From assembly GCA_026413225.1 (NCBI GenBank), contig CM048552.1:55877001-55941000 (forward strand): a stretch of DNA of 64,000 nt, in the 5' to 3' direction. The DNA is from Otis tarda (lineage: Eukaryota; Chordata; Aves; Otidiformes; Otididae). The notes below the pieces were generated by a model. The model was not told the DNA's origin, did no database searches, and saw only the letters and a program-made list of their open reading frames with translations. Below are positions 12,801 through 42,850 of the stretch, in pieces (position 1 is the first letter of the stretch; the number at the start of each line of letters is the position of its first letter). Position numbers and translations under genes: made by a program.

Positions 12801-15800
12801 CGATGGCTGCAAGGGAAGCCCGCAGTCAGCATCAGGCACAGCTACTTGAAGCACTCCAGCTGCAACACCTTTGTTGGAGTCGCAAATACACGCCACGCAG
12901 GAATATATCCCATTACTTCCATTTCCAGTGTAGGTGTCCTTTAGGAATTGATGTTTGTAAAGGAGACCTGCAAATTTACTTCCACTTGGCAAGATCAAGC
13001 CTCTTCTGGACACACTCGCTCTTCCACACAGCTGTGATAGGAGAGATTTAAATTACCTGGCTTCTTGCAAGCACCACATAACAATCTCATGCTGCCTGTG
13101 TTTTACTTGCTTGGCCTCTTTCGCCACGTGATCTCCGCTCAAGCCTGCTGTGGCAGCGCCTGGATGCGCTAGGCAAGAAATGATGCCGTCAGGAGCCTTT
13201 CAGTAGGATCCTTATGCTGGGACAGAAACTCCTTCCCAGGAGTGTTGTTCCCCTGCTGATTTTAGCAATTGAAAAAAAAAAAGAATCTGCCAAAAAGCCA
13301 CCAAAAAAGCAACATACCTCTAGCAGACAGACTCTGCAGAAGATGAACATTTTACAAAGCAATGTTTTTGTATGCTGAAAACATTACAACTAGTAACTAC
13401 GCAGGAGCTGTCAGTGAACATCATCAGAAGGACCAGAACATGCATAACAATTTTTCCTAGAATTATTTTCATCCACTGTCATAGGAACAGTGTATACAAT
13501 GCTTCCTCTGACAGTAAGCTAGCACAGGGAAAAACTCTGCTTTCCATTACACTTAATTTGAACATGAAGCAACACTGCATGCAGTAAATCCCACTGCCAC
13601 CTCTGGAGCATCAGCTGGTTTCCACTGCTCTCTATTGTCTTCCTTTATTTAAAAAAAAAAAAAAAGTTTTCAAAAAGAGAAAAGCAATTGCAAAGCCACA
13701 GCAGGAAGCCAGACACTTAGGTGTAGCTCTAGAAGCCTCTTCCAGCTCAGCTTTTAAAATCCCATGTCGGTTGCATCCAATTTAAAATTTAGACTGACTC
13801 TTCCTCTCTCTCAGAAATCAGACAAAACTCAGACCCTGCACTGAACCAGGCAGTTCATTTCTGCCCTCTCACAAAGCCCTCTGCAAAGCTTTGTGTTCCC
13901 AATGAAAATCCTGACTTGCCCAATGCAAATGCACATGAGAGCTCTCAGCAGGAAGCCCTTTGCCTTCCCTTCCCCCATGGGTTTCTCCCCCGGGTCAGGC
14001 ACAGACATATCCTGGAGCTGCAAATGCCATGAGTCCCGCAAGTCAATATTTGCTTTGCACGTATGCAGTCACAAGAAAACTCCAGCTTCACCTGACCAAG
14101 GGGTGGACAAGATGCAAGTAATTTCTGTCTCTCACACCCTGGGGTTTTAAGCGATGCAGAATCCCTCGCAGACACTGATGCACACCAGTGTCACCACCCA
14201 CCAGGGAGTCACTATGGTGCTGGCAATCCTGGGTCATTCCAGGAACTATCTGTTTAAGGCTTACAAACCACAGTCAGCCTCATGCTGCTTTGGGTGTTGA
14301 GCAAGACGCTACACAAATGCAGGAGGGAGGTGCTGAGGTAGCCTTCACACTTGCTTTCCACCTTGGAATGAAAAGTCAGGGATCTTTAACAGCCCTCAGC
14401 CCACTTTCTCATAGCAGAGAAAATGCATCAGAGATACAGAAAGGAGGACAGGAGATCCGGAAAGCAGCAAAGGTGAGCCAGGTGGGCAGGCAGGAAGGAT
14501 GGCAAGCTGCTGATCACCAACTGCAGAGGCATCACTCAGGACCCCAGTGCTGCCCAGTCACCAACTGGGATCACATACTGCCTGCAGGAGTGTGACGGGG
14601 CAAAGTGCCTCCTCCCAACTGCCTCAGGGCACTATTAGAGCGACACAAAACAGAGACAACAAAAGGTAAACTGGAAATCTGTGTCTCCTACCATATAGCA
14701 CCTTGTAGGTTCCTGGCTGCACTGGAAACATAATTCTGTGCAGAAACGTAACTAAAAGGTACTTCCATGCCTCAGATCTGCTCCCTGCACTGCTTGGTGT
14801 CCAGCAAGTCTGCCTGCTGTAAGGACAGAGAGCTCCATTGGAGCTGAAGGTGCAGAACCACTTCCAGTTTATATAAAAGGAACAGAAAAAGTGACTTCCA
14901 GTTGAGTATCCATTTCATCTCCCTTTCGAAAATAAAATAAGGATGTGAAAAAGCTGAATCCTGGTTCCTACTGCTTATGCATTGGACCACAGACTCCAGC
15001 TGGACTTCCTGATTGTAGTTCAACGTGTCAAGCTTGCCTCTAAAAAAAAACCTACACCATACCTACTTATGTAGAACACAGATATCCCACATTTCAACAC
15101 ATATCTTCTTTTCAGAGCAGAACTGCCTTTTTTTTTTTAATCCGGCTCCAAAGCAGACAGATGATCCTTTATGCAGCAAAAGGCTGAGGCTCTTACTTCT
15201 AAAATCTGTAGATAACAAAGGCTTCCCCCATGTGGCTCATCAAAAAAAAAAACAAAACCAAAACCAACCAGAAACAAACTTACTTATGGCTCTGCTGATT
15301 CCCTGTCTTGCTAACACAAGATCCCACACTTTCAGCCCTGGAAAGCAGAGGGTGTCTATCCTCACACAGCCAACACCTGGTGCCTGCTAAGCCTGAACTG
15401 CACTGCTGTGGAGAACCTCTTGATCGCCAAGGCCCTTGGGATCAGAGGAGCAGGAGGATTTCCTCTTTTCCAGTGCTTCCATTATTTGGGTGGTGAGAGG
15501 ATACACGATGGGAATATAGAGAGCTGCTCTCATCTCACACTGGAAGGTTTCAACAGATTGAGCACTGGAACAACAGTTGGTTTTTGTTAATCTGCACTGA
15601 GGGAGGATGGAAAAAAAGGCCAGGACACAAACTAGCAAGGTGTCCACTCTCCTCACTGCACAGCAAAATTCTTCTTGCTTCCAACACAGAGGGAAGAAAA
15701 CCCACGTGTGCCAAAAGGCGGGTCCTGCAATCGCCCTCACCTTCAAGGCTTAGGCTAAAAGCAGTTCCACATTAAACACTGCCACGTAAATATAATCCAA

Positions 15801-18800
15801 ACATTTCTGATTAGTGCCTAAGGGGGCTCCAAACATCTCTTCCATGAGAGTCAATTTCTGCACAATAAACAGACGCTTTCACCCAAATATGCATGGTGCA
15901 GGACCACGGCACTTCTGTAGAACTCTGCAGAAATTCATTTTCCCCAAAACTCTCCAGGAACGATCTTTTGGTTTTTACCTTCTGGTCCATGAACTTCTGC
16001 CAATCTGCAAACTATTTATAAGATGTCTGTGGAAGGTAATGACAATTGTTCAGTTTCATTTGCTATACAGAAGTTTGAAAGAAAATATTTCTGCAGAGTT
16101 GCACTACTCAAAGAAAGATTGAAAGACATTACTGACAGTTATTTAAAGACAGATATTATGATGTCTTTTATGTGACACTTCTGTCCTGAGCAGTGACAAG
16201 CGGTGCCATCTGAGGCTCTCTCCATCACCTCCAGAGCCAGCCCTGCAGGCACCCGACCAGGTGAAACTGATTCCCAAGCTGGTCTCACCCTGTCATTTGC
16301 CCATAACAAAGGAACAACAGCCTGAAGAATGCCTCTTCCTCGATACAGCCTCCGATGGATCTGCAAAGCTTTAGCTGTTCTCTTGGTAAGCTGCAAGAAA
16401 GGCTCGATTCAGGCCACTCTCCTGTAGCTCTGTTCTATTGCTATTTGCTCTAGTATTAGTGGAAAACCATCAGATTGACCTAGCTGGACGCTAAGCAGGT
16501 GTCACTGCACTTGGCTTCTTAAGGAAAGTATATCCCACAGCACTCAAAGAGTTTTCTCCTTGAGGGCTCTGTCTTTCCAGAACTTAACTTCCTGAAGAGG
16601 CTAGTAACACCTAAAACACCTCTCAGGTCTGTTTGCACAGCTCTTATCTAGCATGTTGTGTTATACTACTTAGAGATCTTGCTCCTGCAGAAATTTATAG
16701 GCACAGATAACTCTCAGGAAAAAAAAGCAAAATATACAAAGATCATTAACATTTGTAACAAAACAAGACAACGCCCCGATATTTCCTGTTCCTGGGGATC
16801 ACGAAGATTTCGTCTCAACAGAACAAAGGGGCTGTCAGGTTATGGACATTTTCTCTCATCTCTGAATCATCAGGTACTTCCCAGTCGAGAAATACTGCAC
16901 TGACTAGGCAGTGACAACAGTTCTCCTAATCATACTAGTACCAATATGCTATCTTCTTTTCTCTTCTCTCATAAAACAAGTGTGTTTTCATTTCTCCTAG
17001 GGTAATTTGTTTGGGTTTTTTTTCCCCTTAAGCCAGAAACACAATAGCTCTGTTACCAATATAACTTGTTGCACTCCAGTTTTAACAAACCTGAGACTTC
17101 CTCAGAGACAAAACAAACGTGGCAGGACAACATCCTCCTCTCCTCTACCTGGTGTCAACAATAACACAGCTGACAAAGGAGATATTTCCCAGTACTCCCA
17201 GATGCTTACCCTGTGTAAGCTTTACTTACCTAAAATCTTGACCACGTGATTAAAGGTGGTATGGAAAGAAGCTTAAACAAGTCTTTGTGTTACTGAGGAT
17301 ACAAACTTGAAGTGCAAACCCCTCTCTATCTCTTGAGGGACATTTAGGACACTGCACTCACTATATACAATGAAGCTATTTGTCCTACTTGACAATCACA
17401 AAGTCTCATGTCCTACCCATTTGATCTAGGATACCCAGTGTGATTCAGGTCACCAACTAGGATCACCACTGATTTAGCTAGAAGAGCTGTATTTAGCTGT
17501 AGCTGTATATTTACACCAAAATATAAAGTGCCTTACCTTTACCCCTGAAGATAAAGTTGCAATACTCCTTAGGATATTTTTTTTTAACTTTTCTTTCCTT
17601 CTCATGTTTTGGTGAGAAATTTCCAATTAACATCCAGAAAGACAGACACCAACCCAATCATTTCCAAAACAGTTACAACCTCAAACGTGGTATCACTTGG
17701 TGGGGTGCGAACTCACCAAATGCTTTGTTAAAGCATCCCGAATACCAACACGGTAAGCAATTTTCAACACACAGATCAATTCACTAAGAACAGGACTGAG
17801 ACTAGCAGCTTATTTCATACAGATCCCTCAACCAATAATCTCTACCGTTACCATGCCACCTCGGGTAAGAGACATTGATTTTTAAAAGCTAACTATTTCA
17901 ATTATTAGCTATCTTTTAAGATCATCAAGGTCCTTCAGAACGCTGGTATTTGCAAAAGACACCATCTTGCAGGAAAGTGCAACAGGTTAAAAGCACAACA
18001 AAGAAAAAAAAACCTAAATGACATTAGCAGAGACCTCAGAACTGGAGAATCATTTCAGTCCTGAGCAGGTGTGCAGTACTTCCCTCACCTCGTCAGCTGA
18101 CATTAACTCTGTCATCCTCAGACCAGCGCACTTCCTCCAGAAACATGCCCCTCCTCTCTGCTGCCCCTCATGGATTCCCTTCATCTTTCTTCTGAGGAAG
18201 CGTCACCATGAATGACACCTCCCTGAGCTTACCCAGACACATTATCAAAACATCCTAAACAGGAATTAAGGAAGGTGGCACCTGTCATTTTAAACTATTA
18301 AAAACAGAATTAACATAACTTTATATTAACATGACACTATCATTCTGACCTCTTTAATTACATGTCACGCTTCTTCTCACACCATTCCTTCCCTTTTACT
18401 TTGTGAGTTCTCCAGGGTAGGAATCCAGCCTTTGTTTCTGCATAGGGAAAGCCACACACACAGTGTACAAATCCAGAAATATATAACAAAATAGATCTTT
18501 GTTCCATTGACTGTTTCTTTCCAGGACACCACTCCAGACTCCGTAATAGCTGAAAAACTACTCCTGAATTCAGATTATCCAGCAAGCAACTGTATTCCGA
18601 TCAACGCCTTGGCAAAAGCATAGCAGTGCCCTACTCCTGCTAGACTGGTAGTTCCTTCTTGAGCAATTTTAAGATCCAGCCTCTCACTACTGAACACCTA
18701 CTGTTCTTAATTATAGCAAGACTCTCTCTTGCTTCTCTCTCTCATCTATGAGCACTAAAGGAGCCTCCATTTCCTCAAGGCACTTTTGCTACTTTATTCC

Positions 18801-20000
18801 CACCACTCCCGCCTCCTGCCCCAAACATCAGAGTAAGTGATGCAGAGTAAGGCTAAGACATGATGAAGTAGGAAGCTACAATATCACATTAAAAAACCAC
18901 ACAACACCACTAAAATCTACTTGTTTAGAAGGAAAGTACCTGCCTATATTCAGACGTCCCTCAAAAAAAATTAGGAAGGAAGCAAAGTAGACACTGAAAA
19001 GAAGATTCTCCTGTTCCACCCTTAACAGCACTGAGAAGAGACACCACCTGTCCTGGAGCCCACAGCCACTGCCCGCAAAGAGATTTAAATCCATGTCACG
19101 GCGGTTCTTCGCTCCCTTGAATTTACATCACCAGGTAACACGGAATTACGTTTGTCTCCCGACTTCCTTCTAACATTTATCACAGCTCACAATCACAGGG
19201 CCTGCAGTGTGTCTATTTATGCCCGCTGCCTAGAGAATACTGCCATATTTCCATCTCTCTCTTTCGTGACTGTTCCTTCCCCCCAGCCAGACAGGAGACA
19301 GACTGTCTCTCCTCTGGGGCATCTCCAAAAAGACGGAGGCGTGGAGGGCAAACGAGGATGGCAGAGCTGGATGAAGAAGACCACCTGAGAGTTGCAGCCG
19401 TGGAGAGAAAAGGCAGGTTAGGGGAGAGGCACATCGCAGGGAACAGAAAGGAGCAGGAGTGGGCTGGGGAGAGAGGGTAACGCCTGGGGGAAGCGGGGAG
19501 CAGGCAGAGAGCACCCGTGGGGAGAGCGCGCCCCAAAACCAACCCAGCCCAGCCGGACGGTGATGCCGTGTACAACATGAGTCACTCGCCGGAGCCCAGA
19601 CCCTGCGTCAGCGCAGCAGGTGAGCGGGAGCCTGGCCAGGGACTGGGGCGGGCGGGCGGGGAGCGGAGAGGGTCTCTCCCTTCCCCCCCTCCCCGGGAAG
19701 GGGCCGCGCACCTCCCGCCCCACACACAGCCCCGGGAGCAGGGCTACCCCCGCAGCCTTAGTCCCCCCTCTCTGCCTGAGGGGGGCCGCAGGGGCGGGGG
19801 GTTCGGTGGGGGGGTCTGTGTGGGCGCCTCACAGGCGGCACGACCGTTACTGGGGGGCCTGGTGGTGGCGGGGGCAGGTGCAGGGCTGACAGCCCCGGAG
19901 GGCGAGGGGCGGCCGGCCGAGCCCTCCCGCCGCGGGCAGGATCCCCCCGGCCGTCCCCTACCCTACCCAACCCGGCCGTGGCAGCCCCGCCGGCACCCAC
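9833..20000 (-). other. SGSM3: SGSM3 first intron (about 10 kb, noncoding)
   Basis: This stretch lies between the start-codon exon and the CpG-island promoter and has no ORF I recognise. Base composition is mixed; 11.6-12.3 kb is somewhat GC-richer. Small A tracts occur (for example 13651-13665 and 15249-15258). I see no full-length transposon. The intron call depends on the inferred first exon at 20001. Confidence 0.5.
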
Positions 20001-20140
20001 CTGCTCTCCTCGGCGGCGTCCCCGCCACCGCCGGCCGCGCTCTCCCCACACGGCGGGCGCCCGACCCCGACCCGGCGGCCCCACACGCCGCTCTGGAGGG
20101 CGGCGCGGCGCGCATGCGCGACATCCGGGCGGCGGCGCAG
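20001..20140 (-). other. SGSM3: Probable SGSM3 noncoding first exon
   Basis: Inside the CpG island the minus strand contains an excellent donor, GAGAGCAG|GTGGGTGCC, with the exon ending at 20001. The upstream end is not determined; I place it near the NRF1-like motif at 20110-20119. Splicing to the acceptor at 9832 would give the SGSM3 5' UTR. This is inference from sequence signals only. Confidence 0.45.
20110..20119. promoter_or_regulatory. NRF1-like site
   Basis: The palindrome gcgcatgcgc matches the core of the NRF1 consensus (YGCGCAYGCGCR). It lies in the middle of the SGSM3 CpG island, close to the inferred transcription start. Confidence 0.6.
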
Positions 20141-20141
20141 G

Positions 20142-20160
20142 GCGTTGTGGGAGCTGTAGG
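20142..20160 (-). promoter_or_regulatory. ZNF143/STAF-like site
   Basis: The minus strand reads CCTACAGCTCCCACAACGC. This resembles the ACTACAnnTCCCAnnnTGC element bound by ZNF143 at CpG-island promoters, with a few mismatches at the ends. It lies 22 bp from the NRF1-like core. Confidence 0.45.
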
Positions 20161-20163
20161 CTG

Positions 20164-20183
20164 CGGCGGCGCCGGCGCCGCCG
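20164..20183. repeat. 20-bp perfect GC palindrome
   Basis: cggcggcgccggcgccgccg equals its own reverse complement. It lies in the SGSM3 CpG island, 4 bp from the ZNF143-like motif. It is partly expected from CGG/CCG composition. Confidence 0.8.
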
Positions 20184-20310
20184 GGTGCTTGGGCAGCGTG
20201 AAGCGGGGAGGGTCTCTCGGCGGGGGTGACACGCGTGGAGGCCCCTGACGCAGGAGAGGTGGCACGAAGCCCGCAACGACTGGGGAACGGAGCTGCCCAT
20301 GCTTTGGAAG

Positions 20311-22178
20311 AGGCAGAGAAGCTACTCGGTTCTTTTCTATCGCTCAGGTCTGGATTAATTTCTCCTCCAAGCAGGGCAGGGGCCCAGTGGCACCTGTGGC
20401 AGACACTGGCCCCAGGGATCCGTACCAGAACAAACTGGAAGAGCGATCTGGTCTCGCCAGTTGGTAAGGAGCCGCTTCCGGAGCACTGCTTGGCCACCTG
20501 CAACCAAGGAGAAGGGGATCTAGACCTCTGCTGATACTTCTGCCAACTCCGCTGGAAAAACGAGGTCCCAAACCCAGCTCTTCTAAAGAGGAGCAGAAGC
20601 CTCCAGAAGGATTTGTGTATCGTGCCAGAGTTTTCTAGCAGGGTGATATTTTCCCTGTGTCACTGTTGTTACTCTTTTAAATGTTTCCAGGAAAACAAGT
20701 CCAGTGTCTCACAGCTGGCAGCCTCTGCCTAGCACAAAGATTTACTTCCAGATGATGAGAAAAGGCATGTTAGCTGTTCCTCTTCTCTGCACAGGGGTGT
20801 TTTAATCCCAAAAAGAAGGAAAGAGGACCAAAAAAGGAGGACTCCTACCTCTGTTTTCTTTTTTTGGCTATCCATTTTAGTAATAGTTTGAAAATTACCA
20901 GTGTTCAATTACAGTTATCCTTTTCAAACAGATGGCTAATTAAATGGTAATTGCATGAGCAGGCAAAATATTTTAAACACCATAAAACTCACAAATGTTT
21001 GGGACATTTCAGATGCCGTAGTCTAGAGGCAAGGTAAAGCCAGAGCAGTCTAGATGAGGGGAGATCATGACTTGAAGCTTTCCACTTCCCTGACTACTTA
21101 ATATAGACAAGCCTCATTAAAACATACTGTATTTTGAAATCCTCTTCAAACAATGACGGCCTCAAGAAGAGCAGGTAGCTTATTTCAATTAGTGCTGCTT
21201 TTCTTAATTCTCTCCAGCAATCGCACTCAAAAAAGAATCAAATAATTCTGAGCATGTAATCTCTGAGAGTCTGAACAAATACAGAGGTAAGAGGGAGCTT
21301 TTCATTGCACTGAAACAAAAGAAGCGGGGTGTAACGCAGCAACACTGCAAGAAGAGGTAAAGGAATCATTCCAGTTTAAGTCATAGAAGAGTTTGGTCCA
21401 GTACTGAATATCCAGGAAAGCACAGACCTTACAAACAGAATATTCAGGGTCAAAAATAAGACTATCAAAGCTCTTGAATCCCTCTAGCATCCCATGATTC
21501 CCACAACTTTTTTCTTTCCTTATCAGATAAAACTTACTTGCAGCAGATAGTGAGTTTCACATGCCAGAGTCCACCTGACATTCACTAGCAAGCATCTACA
21601 GCCAAGGACCAAATTACAATGGCCGGTTCCTAACCCACACCTGTACAGTTTTCAGAAACTACAGAGCCAAAGGTGCAGCATTAAACCAGTAAGAGAGCAA
21701 TGAAGTACCACCAGTTTGATAAGCCAAGTTGTTCCATGGCCTCTCCCTTTTATTATTCATTGAACATTTTGGTCTATTTGCTCCTGAAATCACAGTACTC
21801 AGGCAGAACAACCTTTTATAATCTTTAGGACACCTGTGGAGAAAGCTTAAGAGCAGATGAATAACATGGAAATGGGAGTGGGTTCAGTTTCCCCCTACCA
21901 CTGCTCTTCAACAAGTCAGGCAGCACCTGGCATTGCTCTTTAAACAGCTGTCAGTGCTCTCTGTAAGCGGCCAATGAAAGGTACTCTGATGAAGTTAACT
22001 TGTCACAGTCAAGCATTTCTCAGTAACTCAGCACACAATAGGCCGAGGCTTGATTAAACAGCAGACAAAGAATGAAAAGCCCATCTGGAATCAGGGTGGC
22101 TGTAAGCTCTAGGGGTTAAATGTACTATAAAGAACCAAAATAACATGACACAGTAAACAGACCTGGTTCAATAAGGCT
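20311..22178. other. Intergenic region between SGSM3 promoter and ADSL 3' end
   Basis: This is about 1.9 kb of ordinary AT-richer sequence. I recognise no exon, RNA gene or transposon. The right end holds the downstream elements of the ADSL poly(A) site. Confidence 0.6.
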
Positions 22179-22184
22179 TTTATT
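22179..22184 (-). terminator. ADSL: ADSL poly(A) signal
   Basis: AATAAA on the minus strand starts 36 nt after the ADSL stop codon. A GT-rich stretch (GGTCTGTTTACTGTGTC) follows at about 22147-22163. This predicts a 3' UTR of only about 60 nt. Confidence 0.75.
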
Positions 22185-22219
22185 ATCTTCCTCTACCCAC
22201 ACACCTTTCCAGAATATAC

Positions 22220-39816
<17,597 letters not shown>

Positions 39817-39973
39817 GGCAGCGGCGGCGAGGGAGCGATCGCTGCCACCCGGGGGGCAGGGAACCTGCCGGTACCCCGGGGAAAGGGGGGAAAAAAACGG
39901 CGCGCGGGCTGCCCCGCCCCGCTGTCGCGAAGAGACCCCGCCCCCCGGCGCAGAATACGGCGCCGAGTGGGAG

Positions 39974-39990
39974 GCAGCGCCCCCTGGCGG
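39974..39990 (-). promoter_or_regulatory. Strong CTCF-like motif upstream of ADSL
   Basis: The minus strand reads CCGCCAGGGGGCGCTGC, nearly identical to the CTCF consensus CCASYAGRKGGCRSYGC (one mismatch, G at the third base). It lies 158 bp upstream of the ADSL start codon and about 105-120 bp downstream of the expected TNRC6B cleavage site. Confidence 0.7.
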
Positions 39991-40112
39991 GAGGAGGCCG
40001 CGCACGGGGTGAGGGAAGCGAAGATGGAGGCGAGGATAGGGCGGCAGGATCCACGCGTGACGGAATAAAAGTGCAGAAAACACGAGCGTTAAATGCTTAG
40101 CAGCCAAACACA

Positions 40113-40118
40113 TTTATT
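40113..40118 (-). terminator. TNRC6B: Probable distal TNRC6B poly(A) signal
   Basis: The minus strand reads AATAAATGTGTTTGG, followed at about 20 nt by CGTGTTTTCTG, a good downstream GU-rich element. Cleavage is expected near 40090-40100, about 280 nt before the ADSL start codon. Confidence 0.65.
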
Positions 40119-40378
40119 AGTCTTTTTTTTTTTTCCAGGAACCCAAAAATATTTTGTAGTTATAATGTAAGCAACTGAGTTGCACATAATACAATCATAT
40201 CTTTCAAAAAAATAAAAATAAAATAAAAACAAAAAAGCTGTTTAAAAGCCCAAAAAAACCTTCAGAAAACTTATATAAGTATTACACCATCTCTCAGTTT
40301 CAATGAAATGACGACGACTTAGTTCCTTATTACTCTTAACTTGTCACACTCCAATAAAACATCACCCTTTTCTTTTTT

Positions 40379-40380
<2 letters not shown>

Positions 40381-40410
<30 letters not shown>

Positions 40411-40412
40411 TT
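40381..40412. repeat. T-rich low-complexity tract
   Basis: T runs of 9-11 separated by single C. It is A-rich in the TNRC6B transcript, near its distal end. Confidence 0.9.
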
Positions 40413-40628
40413 CTAAATCCAGCATGAGAAATACAGTACCTGCTATGGCAAAAATACACATAAAATGCAACATTTCAGCTTATTTGTACATTAGTAGAGT
40501 TTAAACATTTTATTGTTGGTTTTTCTTTTTAAGTGAACCAGTGATTTTAAGTACCACTATACTAAAAGTAAAATAAAAATATAGAAAAGGAGGAGAAGGG
40601 GGGCAGCCAGCCATACAAGAGCACCTTC

Positions 40629-40636
40629 TAAAGTGC
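40629..40636 (-). promoter_or_regulatory. miR-17/20/106-family seed match (8-mer)
   Basis: The transcript strand reads GCACTTTA, a full 8-mer site for the AAAGUGC seed family. It lies about 500 nt before the distal poly(A) site, a favourable position. A second, 7-mer match is at 50978-50984. Confidence 0.35.
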
Positions 40637-42635
40637 TGAGTTTCTGTGTCCATGGAAAACCCTTAGCGAGTTCAAACATCTGAGAGTGTACGGGATGGAA
40701 ATTACGATGAAACCTGGATATGCAAGACATTGTGTCATCTCCTCTACATTCTCCCCGTTTGTCCTGTATCTTTTTCTTTACTGCACGCTAGAGAAGGAGG
40801 GGAGAAACCAGAGCTGATGTAAGAGTTTAGTAAAGGAAGCCATTTCAAGTATAAGAAAAAATAAACACTTATAGGTAACTTGCAAATAGCATCGCTATAC
40901 ACACAGCCACTATTTTTATTATTACATGTCTGCTTCTGGGGACAGTGTTTCAGGCAAGAGGACTTTAGCTGTACCTTCCTGTTACCTATTTATGTGCAAA
41001 GTAGAAAAGCTGCCTTTTCTAATCCAGCCATTTTGGACATCGTTGATTTTCTGTTCTGCAACCCCCTCCCCTCCACGTTGCAAGGAGGGAGGAAGGTGGC
41101 ATTATTTTACCAAGACTAGATGAAATGAATCTATTTCTCCATTCCTCTTCCAGACACACTCTTCTCCCATTACTTGTTGGCAATGAAGAGAAAGTTGCCA
41201 AACCTCTGATGCCCACCAGTAGCCAGTTTCCTGAACAGGTAAGAAGGCATTTACCTTTGTAAACATAATCCCTTATGTTTGTGGAACTCAAAGCAGCATT
41301 TCGTATCTCCATCCAAGCGGCGGAGATAAAAATAGATCAGAACGCTCCCCCGTCACTGCTTCTCCTCCTCCCCTTCCCCCCTCCCGCCCCCAGAAAGATT
41401 ATATTTGGTTACTTTTGTTAAAAGGTGGGGTTTTTGATTCTTTGGGGAAAATACTTAGCATTTAATTCAAAGTAAACATTACAGAATTACATACTGCTGT
41501 TTGTTCTGCTTTCTAGATGAGAAAGAAAGAGCATCGTGCATCAGATATTCTGCACGTTTTAGACGGCGTGCGACAGAAATCCAAAACACGTATGTGTGTA
41601 AATCCTACAGGTGCACGTGCATGATTTCAGCTTCGATCTCTGCAGAATCACTGCACATTTCACCTGGAGTACTGGCAGAGATGGAGAAAGTGGCATACGG
41701 CAACAGCGGAGAGATGTTCCTAAGGCCACGGGGAGCAATACAGGACAGAGAGGACCAGGGAGTGTCAGACAGCAAGGCTTCGGGCACAAAAACTGTATTA
41801 CTGATATTTCAAAGGCCAAATTTCAAAAGGCAGGGGCTCACATGCACATCCCTGAGACGCACATCCAAGAAACAGCAACCATGTGACTGGAGAGGGGAGA
41901 AAGTAGCAGAGGTTCCCTGACAGCTGTGGGATTTACCCAATGAAGACCTTTTCCCCCACCACCCTCCCAGAGTCGTTCTGGGAGAGCTGTAAGGCATATA
42001 CACAAGCAGCATCTACGACCATTCCCTCTGTTCCTACATTTTATTGGCAGGTGATGATGGCTTCTGTATATCGTGGACAAGAAGAGACACTGCACTTGAA
42101 GCGTCACTGGTACACACTGAAAGTAATTCAGGGAAGGAAACAGAAAGCTACTCTGCCCTTCATCCCTGGAGCAGCAGCATAAAGTGGCAAGGTTCTTCAT
42201 ATGACAGTCCCCTCTCTGGAACTACACACCACCACCTCCCCTTCCTGATGGCAGGAAAAGACGTGTCCACTTGAAGGATGACATTACCAAAAACGCTATT
42301 GAAAGGCAGGGAAAAGTACACAAACTGATTCCGATTTGGTGATCTGATGAAAGAAGCAGCAAGCTCAAAGTATTTCAATCAAGTCTGAAACTTATCTAGA
42401 AGTCCAAGTAGAGACGTGTGACCTGTAGCAACACTGGCATAACTATGTAAGGAAGAGCAGCAGAAGGAAACTGGTGTAAAAACAGACAATCTCCACCAAC
42501 TTCTGTTATTTAGGATCTGAGTGTCTGATGGCTTTAATAATTAAAAAAGAAGTTATCTCCCTCCACACAAGCAAACAATGTAAAAAGAATGAGCGATCTT
42601 GCTGTAAAAATCTCCTAATACGTCTATCATGCTTT

Positions 42636-42850
42636 TCATCTTTAAAGCACTTTACAAACATTTACTAGTTGATCCTCACAAAACCTCTGTGAGGTAGGTA
42701 AGTATTATTATCACTCCCGCTTTACAGATGAAAAAACAAAGGCAAAAAAGTTAAATGACTTGCCCAAGGCAAGGGAAGAGTGAGGACCAGTGTTAAAATT
42801 CAGGAGTGCCAGGGCTTCTGGTCCTGTGCTCAAAACCACTGGTTCAAACA
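42636..42850 (-). repeat. MIR-like (CORE-SINE) element
   Basis: The plus strand reads as the reverse complement of a MIR: gatcctcacaaaacctctg, gaggtaggtaagtattatta, tttacagatgaaaaaac, gttaaatgacttgcccaag, then a (g)aattcaggagtgccagggct-like end. The match runs along most of the element, so it is nearly full length but diverged. It lies in the sense orientation of the TNRC6B transcript. A related L2-tail or amniote MIR subfamily is possible. Confidence 0.8.
42690..42697 (-). promoter_or_regulatory. let-7 seed match (8-mer) within the MIR-like element
   Basis: The minus (transcript) strand reads CTACCTCA, the 8-mer complement of the let-7/miR-98 seed with the A opposite position 1. It lies inside the MIR-like SINE in the probable TNRC6B 3' UTR. 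Function is not shown. Confidence 0.45.

Larger units (their letters stand above)
19420..20310. promoter_or_regulatory. SGSM3: CpG island, probable SGSM3 promoter
   Basis: A dense GC- and CpG-rich block of about 0.9 kb contrasts sharply with the AT-richer flanks. It sits upstream of SGSM3 and about 2 kb beyond the 3' end of ADSL. It contains an NRF1-like core, a ZNF143-like motif and a 20-bp GC palindrome, which are typical of a TATA-less housekeeping promoter. No other recognised gene starts here, so I assign it to SGSM3. Bidirectional activity cannot be excluded. Confidence 0.8.

Noticed and set aside
16139..16396. 85-codon minus frame in SGSM3 intron 1
   Set aside because: Considered as an alternative SGSM3 exon. 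It does not resemble SGSM3 and its borders lack a convincing acceptor-donor pair in frame.
19517..20248. 243-codon open frame on the plus strand in the CpG island, with overlapping minus frames of 180-181 codons
   Set aside because: GC-rich sequence has few stop codons, so long frames in several phases are expected. The predicted proteins are Pro/Arg/Gly-rich with no recognisable domain and overlap the promoter.
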